From assembly GCA_029204225.1 (NCBI GenBank), contig CM055095.1, forward strand, positions 75,721,672 to 75,785,671: a stretch of 64,000 nt of DNA, in the 5' to 3' direction. Each line of letters begins with the position of its first letter. Positions within the stretch are counted from its first letter, which is position 1. Below the pieces are notes generated by a model that saw only the letters and a program-made list of their open reading frames with translations, was not told where the DNA came from and did no database searches. Shown here piece by piece: positions 1 through 10,963 of the stretch. Made by a program: the position numbers and the translations under genes. Origin of the DNA: Diphasiastrum complanatum. Lineage: Eukaryota; Streptophyta; Lycopodiopsida; Lycopodiales; Lycopodiaceae.

Positions 1-740
1 TTGTAGATGACTCCCAAATGATAAGAAATTTCTTGATGCTAATCAAGAAAACGAAGAGTCAAATTTCTAAAAGTTATGAAATCACAGATCTAGGAGAAGC
101 AACAAAATGCCTTGGGTTGGAAACTAGAAGAAATCGAATGAGAAGAGAAATGCATCTGAGTCAATCAGAGTATGCCAAGAAAGTGCTGAAGTAGTACCGA
201 ATGATGGACTACAAAGAAAAATCCACACCAATGATAGCTAGAGCTAGACTAACGAAACAAGATTGCCCAAATACAGATGAGGAGAGATAGAGAATGGAAG
301 GTATACCCTACCAAAACCTGATCGGTAGTCTGATGTACCTCACAATCTGTACCAGACCCGATTTGGCCTTCTCTGTCTATGCTTTAAGCCAATTTTCTTC
401 GAATTCTGGCATGGCACATTGGCAAATGGTGAAACAAATTCTGCAATATCTGAAGGGTACCCAAAACATGGGATTAATATACAAAGCAAACAAAGAAGAC
501 AAAGGATTCGAGCTGCAACACTACAGTGATGCAAGTTGGGCAAGTTGCAAAGACGACAACAAGTCCATAATAGGAGGATGTTCGATTGTGTGTGGAGCAA
601 CAATCAGCTGGACATGCAAGAAACAAGCCTTGGTGGCTCAATTCTCATGCGAAGCTGAATATGTCGCAACTTCAAAGATGGCGAATGAGGTAGTATGGTT
701 GCAGATGATGTTGGAAGCAGTTGGCATATCGACCAGGTGA
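1..740 (+). pseudogene. Ty1/copia pol 3' half: reverse transcriptase end and RNase H
   Basis: The window opens inside the RT: bases 3-11 encode VDD, the end of the copia YVDD catalytic motif. The frame continues through the RT connection region (ITDLGEATKCLGL), the GSLMYL/TRPDLAFSV segment and the RNase H signature (HYSDASWASC near residue 76 of the frame beginning at 294, CEAEYVA near residue 122). In-frame stops at about 193 and 288 and an abrupt end after LEAVGI show that it is dead. The RNase H C-terminal part (normally DN..AI...NP.FH.RTKHI) is missing. It copies element RNA to DNA in functional relatives. The remainder of the element lies left of the window. Confidence 0.9.
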
Positions 741-1099
741 TGAAACACACTAGCAGAAGACACGAAATGAAAGAAAACAATTTGCGCTACCAACTGGTAG
801 CTCGACAAGCATGGTGTATTGTCTTTATGCTCAGTTGAAAGAGACAGCGATAATAGAGAATAACTAACTAGTTGATTAGGATCAACTTGTTTTGTAATTC
901 TCTGATTAACTATCTTGTAAACTCCACACAGTGGAGATCAATACGCATTTTTGATCAACATCAACGATTGAGGTGAGCGTCAAACCGCCAATGAGCGAGA
1001 CACTGAACAACTCACTGGAAAATGCAAAAACAAAAAATACAAATACTCTCTTCTCCATCTCGCCATTCGTGTCATCTTCTTGATTGATTCTCATGATAT
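741..1099 (+). other. AT-rich stretch, possible copia LTR remnant
   Basis: No gene is seen. The stretch has the look of an LTR R-U5 region (a CACAGTGGAGATCAATACGC segment followed by CATCAACGATTGAGG), but no second copy, TATA box or clean TG...CA ends are present in the window. The LTR reading is inference only. Confidence 0.25.
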
Positions 1100-1950
1100 G
1101 TGATCTATAGTCACTTGCTTAGGATCCTGGAAAAACAGAAAAACACTACAAAAATTTCTATGCAAGCATCAAACGCGGTAGAGGCCAATGTGCAAGATCA
1201 AGGCCCAGATACGAGCCAAGGAATCGATCAGAGCCAAAGCCAAGCGGAGCGTCCAACTTCCTCATCCCAAGGCTCTCAATCAATTTCTGTCAACCGCACC
1301 TTTCGTCGACCCAAGTCCGTGGAGAATAATATCAACAAGTTCTTACTCAAGCATCCCCATGAGTCTTCACACAGCTGGCAGGTATCATTTTCAGCCCAAA
1401 CCATCAAGGGCAATGAGCTGGCATGCCTCCTCGCACTGCAACCACAACCGGAGTGGCACCAACAGTTATTTGAGAAAGACCCTGCAACCATCAGGGCCTA
1501 TGTGATGAGTCCATGACAACTACGAGTGGGCAGAGTGTAGATGCCAAGAGGGCTCTCACCCAGTTTTCTGTACATTATATCAGTTGTCCTAATCCCACAG
1601 TCCGCGCGACTGCAATATATGCCCGGGACTTGGAATTTTTTATGGGAGTCCCCACCAAATGAGACAATTTCTTGTCACCCATCTTCTCTAATCCTGATAC
1701 CACCCTGGTTTCGGAAAAAGTTGAAGATCAACTACTAGTGGCGCGAGTGTATTTTAAAGCGGCCTTCCTAGGTCCATAAATAAGTGAATTCCAAATCTGG
1801 ATTGACTAATTTTGGTTAACCAGCGTGCATAAATCTTTCTTCACTCCTAAGGACAAGAGGAGTACAAAGCGACTGGACTTCATGGAAGAAGTGACTGGCT
1901 ATGTGATTCAACAACGACGTGCACGACGAAATGTCTACTAAACTCCATAG
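1100..1950 (+). pseudogene. Unrecognised protein family U1, copy 1
   Basis: A degenerate reading frame that I cannot assign to a known family. The first part (1157-1516) is Gln/Ser-rich, then contains SISVNRTFRRPKSVEN, ETIKGNELACLLAL-like sequence and TIRAYVMSP. After a stop and a frameshift near 1516-1590 the homology continues as NPTVRATAIYARDLEFFMG, then VPTK and DNFL, and a section rich in aromatic residues (KSFFTPKDKR, VIQQRRARRNVY) ending about 1938. The same order of motifs occurs on the minus strand at 52180-53255, so the family was once protein-coding. It ends about 10 bases before a repeated LTR-like sequence at 1951, so it could be the extra 3' ORF of a gypsy element; it could also be a captured host gene. 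No polypurine tract is visible at the junction. Confidence 0.55.
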
Positions 1951-2352
1951 TGTCGAGGGACCGGCACTATTTCAGGTCGGAGGCCTTATTGAGGGTATTA
2001 CAGTGTAAATAAATAAATTAGTTGGAAATAGTTGCGAGGGTCATGGCATCTTGCGTGCGTAAGCCCATGGCCCAATGAGCACTTGTAAATAAATAATTTT
2101 GAACATAAACTTGACTTTGGGCCATGTAATTAAAAATAATATTAGAAGGCCACGGTTAAGCTTAAACTTAAGTTTCTAAGTTTGTGAAGTAGTCAAAGGT
2201 CAAATGGTGGTAGGTGGGGTGTGTTTCTTCCTACACCATAGATTTGTTTGTGTTTCTTGTGAAGGGTGTAGATTTCAATCCCACCTTTTTGCAAGTAGCC
2301 AATAGAAAGCAAGGGGGAAGGGCCACCCCAAAGATAAAAAGGCACCATTTCA
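1951..2352 (+). repeat. LTR fragment, family T (Tat/Athila-like)
   Basis: Begins TGTCGAGGGACC and matches the minus strand of 47391-48168 along its whole length, with shared blocks TTTGGGCCATGTAATTAAAA, GTAGGTGGGGTGTG and a CAAT/TATA-like promoter (CCAATAGAAAGC, AAGATAAAAAGG near 2328-2340). A third copy at 27805-28302 runs into a TGGCGTCGTTGCCGGGGA primer site, which identifies the lineage. The end with the TACA terminus is missing here; homology stops near 2352. Confidence 0.7.
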
Positions 2353-3056
2353 AACTAGATACATTGTCTTGCAATATCGTATAGTTGGAGTTGTACTAGC
2401 ATTCTTGGCTGGTTTTGCTGATGGAAATGAAGTTATTGGAGGTTCATTATGTCACTTATCCATGGCTAAGTTCTCAAGTGTTGAGCTACTTGGTGCCAAT
2501 ACTTAGAAATTGTCAATTTTTGGTGAATTCATGGTCATTTTCTTGTGTCAAGTAGATCTTGAAGATGGACTAGTGCAAACTACTTGGTTTATGGAGTCAT
2601 GCGGTGCTGGATTTGCATCATTTATGTACTCACCTACTCATGGATTTCCAAGGTTTGATGGTTTCTTGTGGCAAGATGGAGATGGAGGCTCATTTATGGA
2701 GTTTTATGGTGGAGACATATCAAGAAAGGACAAAGTTGGAGGAGACAAGCAAGAAAATGGTCATCACTCACATTTATTGTTTGGTTGCTGTAATTTTCCA
2801 GAGAGTTTAAAGTTTGAAACATGGAGGAATCATTTCATTCACATTCTATTTGGTTCTTCATGTTCTAGTTATATCTTGATGTGTAAAATTGATGTAAGAG
2901 ATAGTGAAGCATCCAATTTGGACACTATTCTCTATATCAATTATGAAAGATACTTTAGAACCTTAGAAAGGAGATATATACTTAGGATGGAGATCATTCT
3001 AAAGTTGGATCAAAGTTCTATTGTCAAAACTATGCCAAAACTAGTTGAAGAGGGAG
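2353..3056 (+). other. Internal remnant of a short LTR element, with a 183-residue open frame
   Basis: An open frame at 2510-3061 is rich in Phe, Gly and Asp and shows no domain that I recognise. Its end overlaps GTTGAAGAGGGAG, which looks like a polypurine tract, immediately before the LTR beginning at 3057. The stretch could be the internal part of a small non-autonomous (TRIM/LARD-like) element. The frame may be coincidental. Confidence 0.35.
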
Positions 3057-3625
3057 TGTGAGAGATTTTAACTAGTTTAGTCTAGTTTAGTCATATTTTG
3101 TTAAATTGTCAATAAGAGGCCAAAACTCATTTTAGACTTAGAGATAAACTTTTTGAAGTTATATTAGTTTAAAATACATTCAATAAACACTTTTTGAAAG
3201 TGTGGAAAAGTTGGTAATCGATTTTGAGAGAGATTCAAATTTGAACTTTGGGTACATTGAATCTAGACCCAAAAATAGTAGGGTTTACATTTTGGAGGGA
3301 AAGCCAAGTGGCCAAATAGGGTTTGGACACTCTATAAAAGGATGTAACTCGTGGAGAGACACATCTTCTCTCTTCTATCTCTCATTTCATCATTATACAT
3401 GGTTCTCTTTGGGTTCTACTACTCATTGGTGCACTATCTTGGTGTTATCTTGCAATTCTATGTGTAGAATGCTCATTTATTGCTATTTTCGGTTCCACAC
3501 GTGTGAAATACAGTAGGGTACTGTAATTGTACGGACAGCAAACATATTTTATGTTTTGGTTCATGTTTGATCAATATCTCTTAGAGTTTGCATCTCATTT
3601 TGTATGTAGATGCTGATTTTTCTAC
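3057..3625 (+). repeat. LTR with TATA box
   Basis: Starts TGTGAGAGATTTTAAC after a purine tract and probably ends in TTTCTACA about 3625. It carries a good core promoter, TATAAAAG at 3333-3340, followed by ATGTAACTCGTGG and a pyrimidine-rich CTTCTCTCTTCTATCTCTC start region. The promoter block is repeated on the minus strand at about 12950-13190. The right end was placed by the TG...CA rule only. Confidence 0.55.
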
Positions 3626-3639
3626 ATTGGCAGGATTGT

Positions 3640-4393
3640 TGGTTTGCTCCTTATTGTAACCAAAGAAAATTTTCAACTTATTCACAATTTAGAACTGAAA
3701 GAGGAAAAGCAACTGAAAAGGAACAAGACTCTGGGAAAAAACACAAAGCCAAGGGCAGGTAGCACTTCCCTTGCGTCCTACGCTGATACGAAAGTCAGTA
3801 AAAAACTTTTTTGGGCACCAAATTGGCTTGAAAAGTCAAAAAATCAAGAAAAAAACGGACTGTTTGACGTCAAATTTCTTTCAAACGGCAAAAGCTTTTC
3901 ACAAATCGTCAATTGACAGTAGGTTGCCCTCCTACTATTCCAGTCTACACCCTTAACAACAGAAACCGGAGGAAAGTTGAAGAAGTTATGCCCAATCCAA
4001 AATTCTGACCTGTCTTTTGCTTGGAAATCGACTTTTTGGTGAAACAGAGGCAAATCTGCTCCAAAACCGACGTATGATGGCTCTATAGGATCACTATGGA
4101 TGCTAGAAACATGCTCCCAAAATGTGATTAGGATCTGAGAAGGTTCCAAAGAGTTATGAGGAAAAACCTTCAAAAAAAATGCGAAGGCCCTCCAAAAACT
4201 TCGAAACTTTCTGAAATCTGATATTTGTAGCATGAATCCCTGCTGATCTACAGCAACTGCCCACTAGAAATGATCTGAGACAAATCTCCCTCAAATCTGA
4301 GCACTATAGACCAAGTTATGGTGAAAAAACCAAGCTTTTTCTCACTTTCTCTCTCTAGAACGGGATGTTCTCTCTCTAGAACGAGCTAGAAAA
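3640..4393 (-). other. Untranslated leader of a minus-strand gypsy element
   Basis: Lies directly downstream (in minus sense) of a 5' LTR and primer binding site. It contains the CTCTCTCTAGAACG repeats at about 4350-4385 and an open frame (3844-4233, minus, 129 residues) without recognisable gag motifs. The body of the element is missing: homology to gag or pol does not follow, and the stretch abuts another LTR at 3625. Confidence 0.45.
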
Positions 4394-4407
4394 GGCTCTG
4401 ATACCAA
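4394..4407 (-). promoter_or_regulatory. Primer binding site, initiator tRNA-Met type
   Basis: The minus strand reads TTGGTATCAGAGCC, the standard complement to the 3' end of plant initiator tRNA-Met used by many plant LTR elements. It sits two bases inside the LTR end at 4409, which fixes the orientation as a minus-strand 5' LTR. Confidence 0.85.
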
Positions 4408-4408
4408 T

Positions 4409-4895
4409 TGTGAACAACCAAAACTCTCTAAGCTGCTCAACTCTTGAAGGCCGGTGTGTGGAATGATCCTCCCAACCATAGGTACCCCCCCTCTTGAGTT
4501 CACTACCTACTATTCCTGTCAACATACACGAGGTACCCCCCCCCCCCCCCCCCCAAGTGGTTGATCAGGCCACCTGGCGTACACATTGCAAGCGACCTAC
4601 GAATAGTGAGTAACTCATGGGATACCACCCCCATGCCCCGTCATTACCGATGACACCAACTGGTCACCCCGACTGCTTGCCGGCTAGCACTAACGGCTAG
4701 GGCCCCCGACGGTTACCCGACCGCATCTCTGACAGCTTGTCAGACGGTCTCACCGGATCATGGGATTTCGTGACACATCGGTTCCCACTTGGAAGCGATG
4801 CCCTTCCCGGTCAATGACCCTTGCCAACTTGGCCTCAGGCCCTCTGAGTTACCAGTTGTGCCGAGGTCATGTCAGAACTAGACTGAGTCGTAACA
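4409..4895 (-). repeat. Gypsy 5' LTR, same family as 18387-18874
   Basis: About 487 bp. On the minus strand it starts TGTTACGACTCAGTC and ends GGTTGTTCACA. It aligns over its whole length with the plus-strand LTR at 18387-18874, including GGTACCTC, the CACCTGGCGTACACATTGCA block and the GACGGTCTCACCGGATCA block. It contains a run of about 20 C at 4538-4555 where the other copy has about 9 G, consistent with slippage. The two LTRs face opposite ways, so they belong to different insertions. Confidence 0.9.
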
Positions 4896-5039
4896 GTTCC
4901 AGTGATACCCGAGCTCTTAAGGACTGCAGATGCTCATAGACCCTCAACTTGGTCTATAAAAAGTCGCTGACCCCTCACTGAACTCTGCAATGTCCAATGA
5001 AGTATAAGAAAGCATTGCATTGAGTCAGATTATCGCACA

Positions 5040-6660
5040 AACAATGAAGTCATGATTTTCAGGTGGCTTCTGCTTCCAGAACTGCAAATTTCCATCCTGA
5101 TAATAAAAAAAATGAACAAATCAGGATACGATCTTTCTTAGATTGAGAGCAAAGATTTCTAAGAACGTTAACAAAATCCTAAACCTCTCCAAACTCATCT
5201 ATGCATCTAGTAAAATATTAACAACAAGAGCTAAAAGAATGTAACTGCTTCGACTAATAAATACCCTGTACACACAGCCAATACGATTTTGAAGAGCACA
5301 CTAGTGAATATACACAAACTGTAATCATTAGCTGGACAAGCAAACTACATAACCAGCACATGATAACGACATAGATACATATTTGCAGAGAGGAAGTCCA
5401 AGACAACTGCCGAAGGGAATGATGAACTTGGATCCCAGATACTTATAGTTCTGTTCTCATCAATAGCTGCGGCAATTAGCAGCCCAGATCCACGAATTTC
5501 TCTGTTACTTCTCATGCTGGCATTTTCACATCTCTCTCCACCACCATGCCCAGAATAAACTACGTCATAGACATTGAGAGAGTCTAAATTCTCACTGCTC
5601 AATGATTACAGAATGATCTCGTCCCGATCCACTTTGATTCTTTCATCATCATCCACATTGCCTTACTGGATCCAGAAAGACCTGTTGAAGAGCTGTATGT
5701 ATTATCCTTAACAGCCAATCCTAGTCGACTGGGATAATGAATTATCTACTGAGGATTTGATAGAATTTGCTGCATGCTTGTCCCCAATAACACCTACAGC
5801 TGGCCATACCTCTCCAGTTCCAACTGTAGTTCCCAAAGATGCTTCTTTTGACATACAATTTGACAGAACATTACCTTGAATAGACTCCTCATCGAGTTTA
5901 GGACGTTCAGAAAAACTATGAACTATTGACCTCACGTCAAAACCGTTTGCTGAACTCTTAATGATGATGTCTCCAACACTTTCAGAAGAATCAGCACTCC
6001 TAGCAATCACAACAGCACTCCAATTTTCAGGAGACTTCACAAGAAGAGAAGCCTGCTTATTGTCTGAATTTCAGTCACCAATTCAGGAATGGTATGAAAT
6101 AACCTGTTCCCTCCAGAATTACCTAGAGGAACACTTAAAGAGCCAATAATGAGTGCATCACCCATCTCATCTTCTGTGTGACCATGCTGGTTCTTTGAAT
6201 AAGGATCGCTATTGCTGACAACAGACCGGCCTCCCCACGAAGCTCAGTATTCACGATAGCATCATGAACTGCTTCAATCATGTCACGATCTGTTTCTCTG
6301 ACATATGTACCCTTAATCAGCTGCATACAAGGAGAAAATGACTCTTCAGACTTGGAAATTTTCATTCTCTAGATTATCTTTGCAAATACGTTATCACCAG
6401 CAATTGAGGATTTGCTGGCATACAGGTTGTATTGTTCAATCTCTTGGGTGCAGTATCTAAAGTTTTATAAGTATTCAACATCAAATCCTTTTCCAAAGGC
6501 TCTGTGTGCTTCTCAACAGCCTCAAACTTGAGCAAAAAAGGCAATTAAAGATTCGTCATCAACCTCAGGACAAGTGCAACTGTCATCAGTAATATAGTCT
6601 ACTATAATATCTGTAAAATCAGGTACTGTATCAAGATTTTCAGCTTTCCTTGTCCAAACA
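5040..6660 (-). pseudogene. Host gene remnant with WD-repeat-like segments
   Basis: Several minus-strand coding blocks read as one conserved, non-transposon protein: NLDTVPDFTDIIVDYITDD (6640-6560), a frameshift, then NTYKTLDTAPKRLNN (6460-6400), then GTYVRETDRDMIEAVHDAI (6300-6240), SSANGFDVRSIVHSFSE (5970-5910) and DENRTISIWDPSSSFPSAV (5470-5400). A good 3' splice site (TTATTATCAG|G near 5098) precedes DGNLQFWKQKPPEN. ISIWDP and LQFW are typical ends of WD40 blades, so a WD-repeat protein is likely, but I cannot name it. Stops and frameshifts between blocks may be introns, decay or both. The gypsy LTR at 4409-4895 lies just beyond the last block, so it may have been inserted in this gene. 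Confidence 0.45.
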
Positions 6661-6819
6661 GCATGACCGTGTTATATCATACGTATCTAGAATTTTATAT
6701 ACTGTTTTTTTATCGTTAAAAGCAAAAAAATTAAAGTTTCAAAATTTGTCGCATATGCAGCAAAAAAAATCTGCACAATATCAAGCAAAAATTAGACTAA
6801 TACAGTTAACAATATTCAT

Positions 6820-7245
6820 AGAATTAATGAACCGTGTACGGTTCACCACGGTTCTGAGAACCGTACAGTTCTCAGAAAATTTAAGGGGAACCGTGGTGAA
6901 CCGTACTAATTGATTAATTTGTTTTGTTCCTACCCCCAAAAACAGCCTAAAAATATGCAAAAAAAGGCCAAAAAAAGTTTTTGTCTGTGAAATCTGTGTC
7001 TGTGTCTTTTGTGAAATCTGTGTCTGTGGATTTTTACAGTTCTATTTTACAGTTCAAATTATCATAAACAGCCCAAAAACTGTAAAATGAGGGCCAAAAA
7101 CTATTTTGGGGGGAAATGGGCATAAAAAAAAATTAAATAATTAATTGATCAATTAATTGCAGGAACCGTACCACGGTTCAATGAACCGTGGTTTGGTTCC
7201 TTCCACGGTTCCCAGGACCCACATTTCTGGGAACCGTGGGTTCTA
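6820..7245. repeat. Palindrome-rich block built on GAACCGTGGT / ACCACGGTTC
   Basis: At least ten copies of GAACCGT or ACGGTTC occur in both orientations at 6828-6912 and 7160-7235. The two clusters are inverted relative to each other and each has AATTGATTAATT-type sequence on its inner side (6908-6921 and 7137-7157), enclosing about 220 bp of A-rich DNA. The arrangement fits a small foldback or MITE-like element, but no target duplication was found. Confidence 0.4.
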
Positions 7246-7539
7246 TGACAAAAATGGGGTCCCTATACTGTTCAAAATTTTAAAAAAAAACTACCATAAG
7301 ATCCCCCAAAAAGATTTCTATTTTTTGAGACTCATACTAAAAAAAACAAACGTTCCCAAACAGCGTTCCAGGCAAATTCCAGGAATGCGTTCCGGAACGC
7401 CATGTGCATCTCTGGAGAAACTCACAGTACCTCCTACGCCCAATGTTGTTCCAAGTTGTAGAGAGAAGAACAAGGACCCAACTCCCTTACAATAAGAAAG
7501 AGACTCCAAACAACAAAATCAGCATTAATTAGCCTCACA

Positions 7540-8103
7540 TTGTGCCATGTACCATGTCAGAAAGTACTGAATTTCATCACTCTCCCTTAATCACATTTTG
7601 GTTCTCTTTAATTTCAATTCCCCATATGATGTCTAAACCTCCAAAACTTATCTTTTGGAAGACCCTTGGTAAAGATGTCAACTACTTGATCATCAATAAA
7701 AGTTCTACTTCTCCATATAGGACTTTTTCGTGTACAAAAAGATAACGAATTACAATGCGCTTAGTTCTAGCATGGAAAACAAGATTCTTAGCAATTTCTA
7801 TGGAACTTTGATTATCACAAAATAAAACTGTTGCAAAACCTTGCTTTTCCCCGACATTTCTCAAAAGCCTCCTAAGCCAAACAGGTTCCCTGACTACAAG
7901 TTGAGCGGCCATGTATTGGCCTCAGTAGATGAAAGAGCAACTGTAGGTTGCTTCTTACTTCCCCAGGAAACAACACTTAAATTCAACGTGAAGATGTAGC
8001 CCGAAATGGACCTCCTATTTTTCACATTTGATGCGTAAACAGAATCACAAATTTCAGTATGAGATTGGATATGAAAGTCGTTCACTAATAAATTAGGTGT
8101 CAA
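7540..8103 (-). pseudogene. Ty1/copia RNase H fragment
   Basis: The minus strand encodes the copia RNase H core: NRRSISGYIFTLNLSVVSW, then KKQPTVALSSTEA, then (after a frameshift at about 7910) REPVWLRRLLRNVG, FCDNQSSIEIAKN and FHARTKRIVIRYLFVHE. No RT or integrase lies upstream and no LTR was found beside it, so this is an isolated fragment. A stop and at least one frameshift disable it. Confidence 0.85.
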
Positions 8104-8109
8104 AAGTGG

Positions 8110-8584
8110 CCTGGAAGGTGGATCTTCACTATCTCAACTTCAAGACATAGAGTTCTAACAATGTGTGGAAGAAGATTCTTCTATTGAAAAGTCCACCAAA
8201 ATTACAAAAAATAGAGTCGCTAATTTTATCTACCATCTGGCTCCAATTTCTTGAATATTTTACATTCTTAAGCAATTGAAAAGAGGAGCCTTGATATATT
8301 GTCAAAATCAAAATCTTACCATCAAGAAAACTTGACCCAAAATCCAGAACAAATGATAGTAGAAAGTTGCACCCGTAAGAGACGAAGCTCCAATGTTTGT
8401 AGAAAGTGGCACCCAAAACCCCCTTCTGAAAAGGGCCCTCATACCAAGTACCGAGAAAGTATCAAGGAAAAACATAAATATAGAAAGTGCAAGTGTATTG
8501 ATCAAGAATTGTGGAAATATTAATCATTTGAATACAATGATCTTCATAGTAATCTGCTGTATCTAACAAAATGTGCAACAGCTA
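8110..8584. other. No gene seen
   Basis: AT-rich sequence with short open frames lacking any recognisable motif. A 20-base stretch around GTAGAAAGT-GCACCC occurs twice (8358 and 8399), probably a local duplication. Confidence 0.3.
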
Positions 8585-8865
8585 AGCTACTCCAAGCTGC
8601 TTCAAAGAATAAAGAAATAAGCTCCAAATGACACTTAATTGAAGTGCAGTCAATAGTCCATATACACATTCCTGTTCATAATATTTGGCCTATAGCTAAT
8701 GCACAAATGATATCATGGGCATGCACAATGAAGACAACAAGATTTGCAGAAAAATGGATAATATAACGTATAGGGATTTTCATTACTGTTAATAGAGTGT
8801 CTGCCTCGCATCGTGATGAAGTTCTTTACTTTAAGAGTTCCAGTGTAGCGCTCATTGTAACAACG
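8585..8865 (-). repeat. Gypsy LTR fragment, family G2
   Basis: The stretch 8610-8845 is repeated at 25206-25441 with only a handful of differences by eye. On the minus strand it begins TGTTACAATGAGCGCTACACT, close to the TGTTATAGTGAGCGCTACACT that begins the LTR of the gypsy element at 31006-36512, so it is likely the 5' part of a related LTR. Confidence 0.5.
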
Positions 8866-9720
8866 AAACCAGTCAAATCTTGAAACCTAAACAATCATGT
8901 TTGACTGGTAGCAGATTCAGCAAACACAATTTCTGCACTACTAAATACCAGTGCAAACATCTAAAACATAGTACTGTCTCATGACATCATACGACATTGC
9001 AGTCTAAACACGCACCCAGGTCCGCTGATTGCCAGCCACCCATACAATAAGATATCGACTCCTAAATTTTCAGTGCACACTGTCTGACTATTTATGCCAC
9101 AACACTCAGAGAGAGCATGGTATGTTACTCACAGTAAAATCATCACAAAGGAAAAAAATAAGAAATTGTCTAACAAGTGTAGTTGAAAAAAAATATGCAG
9201 ACCTATCTTTCTCCATAATGCAGCAATATTTGGTCGTTTTTCCTGAAATCCTCCGAAAGAACAATAAAGCAGAGTCGTCACTAACTCCATAGTGAATCAT
9301 TCGAGAAAGAGTGCAATCACAGTCTGCAAGAACATCTGAAGTATTTCTCACATTTTAGCATCTGTACTTTGGGAGGCGAAAGCAAGGGGCAATTCTGAAT
9401 GCAACTCTAGAAATTCAACATAAGTAAAGCACTATAAAAAAAAATTGTGTGTATTTAGAAGAACTGTTATATGGCATAATTAGCTCTACTACCACAATTA
9501 TGAGAGGAACCTTACATCTGTGTAAGGTCCCTCCTCAGAGACTATTTTATCGCAAAGGTAAATTGGGAATATTTTTACCAACTGTTTACCCTTACATTTT
9601 TTACCAACTGTAAAAGATTATATATAACCTTACAGAATTTTTACCAACATTAAAAACGTCTTGCCTCTCGACTTGTAAAAACTTCTATACAAATTTTTTT
9701 TTTTTCTATACAAATTGTAA
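8866..9720. other. No gene seen
   Basis: AT-rich non-coding sequence. Overlapping short open frames at 9029-9351 on both strands show no domain. The part 9480-9720 upstream of the EG45-like exon may hold its intron or promoter, but no first exon with a signal peptide could be found. Confidence 0.3.
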
Positions 9721-9730
9721 CTTCCTATAT

Positions 9731-10199
9731 TGTGGACTTTGGAAACAGCCTCTGCCTGTGGAATCACAGACCCGAGCCAACTACCTGGAGGAAACCTGTT
9801 TGCTGCAGCTAGCAACACGATCTGGAATGGTGGAGCTGCTTGTGGCACCATCTACCAAATCACATGTACTGGAGGAAAGCAGACAGAATCAAGGAGTTCC
9901 GCAACCATGTAGGCCAGGAACAATCACAATTCAAATCATTGACCGATGTCCTTCCCCAGAATGCCAGGGAACTTTCGATCTGTCTGCTGATGCATTCGCT
10001 GCTATTGCTGATCCTAATGAAGACAAAATAACCATCAATCACAACAGGTAATAACATTTGTTCCCTCAATGATTGCATGTATGTGCCCTGCAGAGCAGAG
10101 AGAGAGAAAGAGAGAGAGAGAGAGTGTGTGTTTGTGTTTGTGTGTCCACTAAATAATCTATTTGCTTCTTTTGGTCTTTGATGATTGTGCAGAGTCTGA
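9731..10199 (+). pseudogene. EG45/expansin-like domain gene, last two exons, one frameshift
   Basis: The product resembles plant EG45-domain (double-psi beta-barrel, plant natriuretic peptide type) secreted proteins acting in the apoplast. Visible motifs: PGGNLFAAASNTIW, GGAACGTIYQITCTGG, then QGVPQPCRPGTITIQIIDRC and GTFDLSADAFAAIADPNEDK; the spaced Cys residues match the family. The first part is in frame 1, the second in frame 2, with the shift about 9870-9893 (+1 net); this could be decay or a base-call error. The exon ends at 10047 in CAG|GTAATAAC; an acceptor TGATTGTGCAG ends at 10192, and AGTCTGA (10193-10199) completes codons Arg, Val and stop, as expected for this family's C-terminus. 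The 145-bp intron holds a (GA)n(TG)n tract. The signal-peptide exon is not visible. The domain looks complete apart from its N-terminal edge. Confidence 0.75.
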
Positions 10200-10859
10200 C
10201 TAACGGGGATATCTCCGGACTGGAAGCCACATGCTATATTACAAATATATACATCAGGCAATAAATATCAGGCTCAATTCCATCGCCTTGCAAATGCGCC
10301 CATCCATTGCCCCTCCATCGCCCTGTTGCCTACTGAAAGCCCATCCGCGCCATACAACCTGCAAGCAGCCCATCCAGCAAAGTGGCGGTGAAAGCTTCTC
10401 TAGTAAAAAAAACATCTAAAAGCTTCTCGTCGAGAAAAAACTAAAAACGTCCGTTTAAATTTTTTTTAATAGTGCGTTTACAACGGGGCCTTCCCCCTTA
10501 CAAAAACTCACAAGAAATGTGCAAAGCAAGTCGAGCTATCTTCAGACCGGGCATCAAATATTTGGACTACGGCAATTATAAACTCCAACTACAAAGTAAT
10601 TCCTATCTCTTTGTGAGATTGAAGCTTGTCCACATTCACGATTTCAAATTGAGAAGTCAGCAATGTCATCACGTCAAGCTTAGCCAAAAACATACATGCG
10701 ATCAACAAAGTGAAAAAGTAGAACAAATTGATTCATATCGGGCTTTCTAGTCAATTGAGCAAAAGCCATCAATTCAATAGAACGAGAACGTATTGAAGCT
10801 TAATAGAATACTTAAGGTGACCAATGCTCGTTCCCAACAACAATATTATCATATGCTAA
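10200..10859. other. No gene seen
   Basis: Probably 3' flank of the EG45-like gene. A C-rich stretch at 10290-10380 repeats CCATCC/GCCCATCC several times. Short open frames have no recognisable motif. Confidence 0.3.
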
Positions 10860-10873
10860 TGTGTGTGTGTGTG

Positions 10874-10961
<88 letters not shown>
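10860..10961. repeat. Compound microsatellite (TG)n(GA)n
   Basis: About 70 bp of TG/GT followed by about 33 bp of GA. It lies at the outer edge of a LINE 3' tail (10962-11115), so it is probably an expanded LINE tail rather than a chance array. Confidence 0.95.

Positions 10962-10963
<2 letters not shown>

Noticed and set aside
3844-4233. 129-residue minus-strand frame in the gypsy leader as a possible gag
   Set aside because: No gag motifs, lies in the leader directly after the primer site and is not followed by coding sequence.
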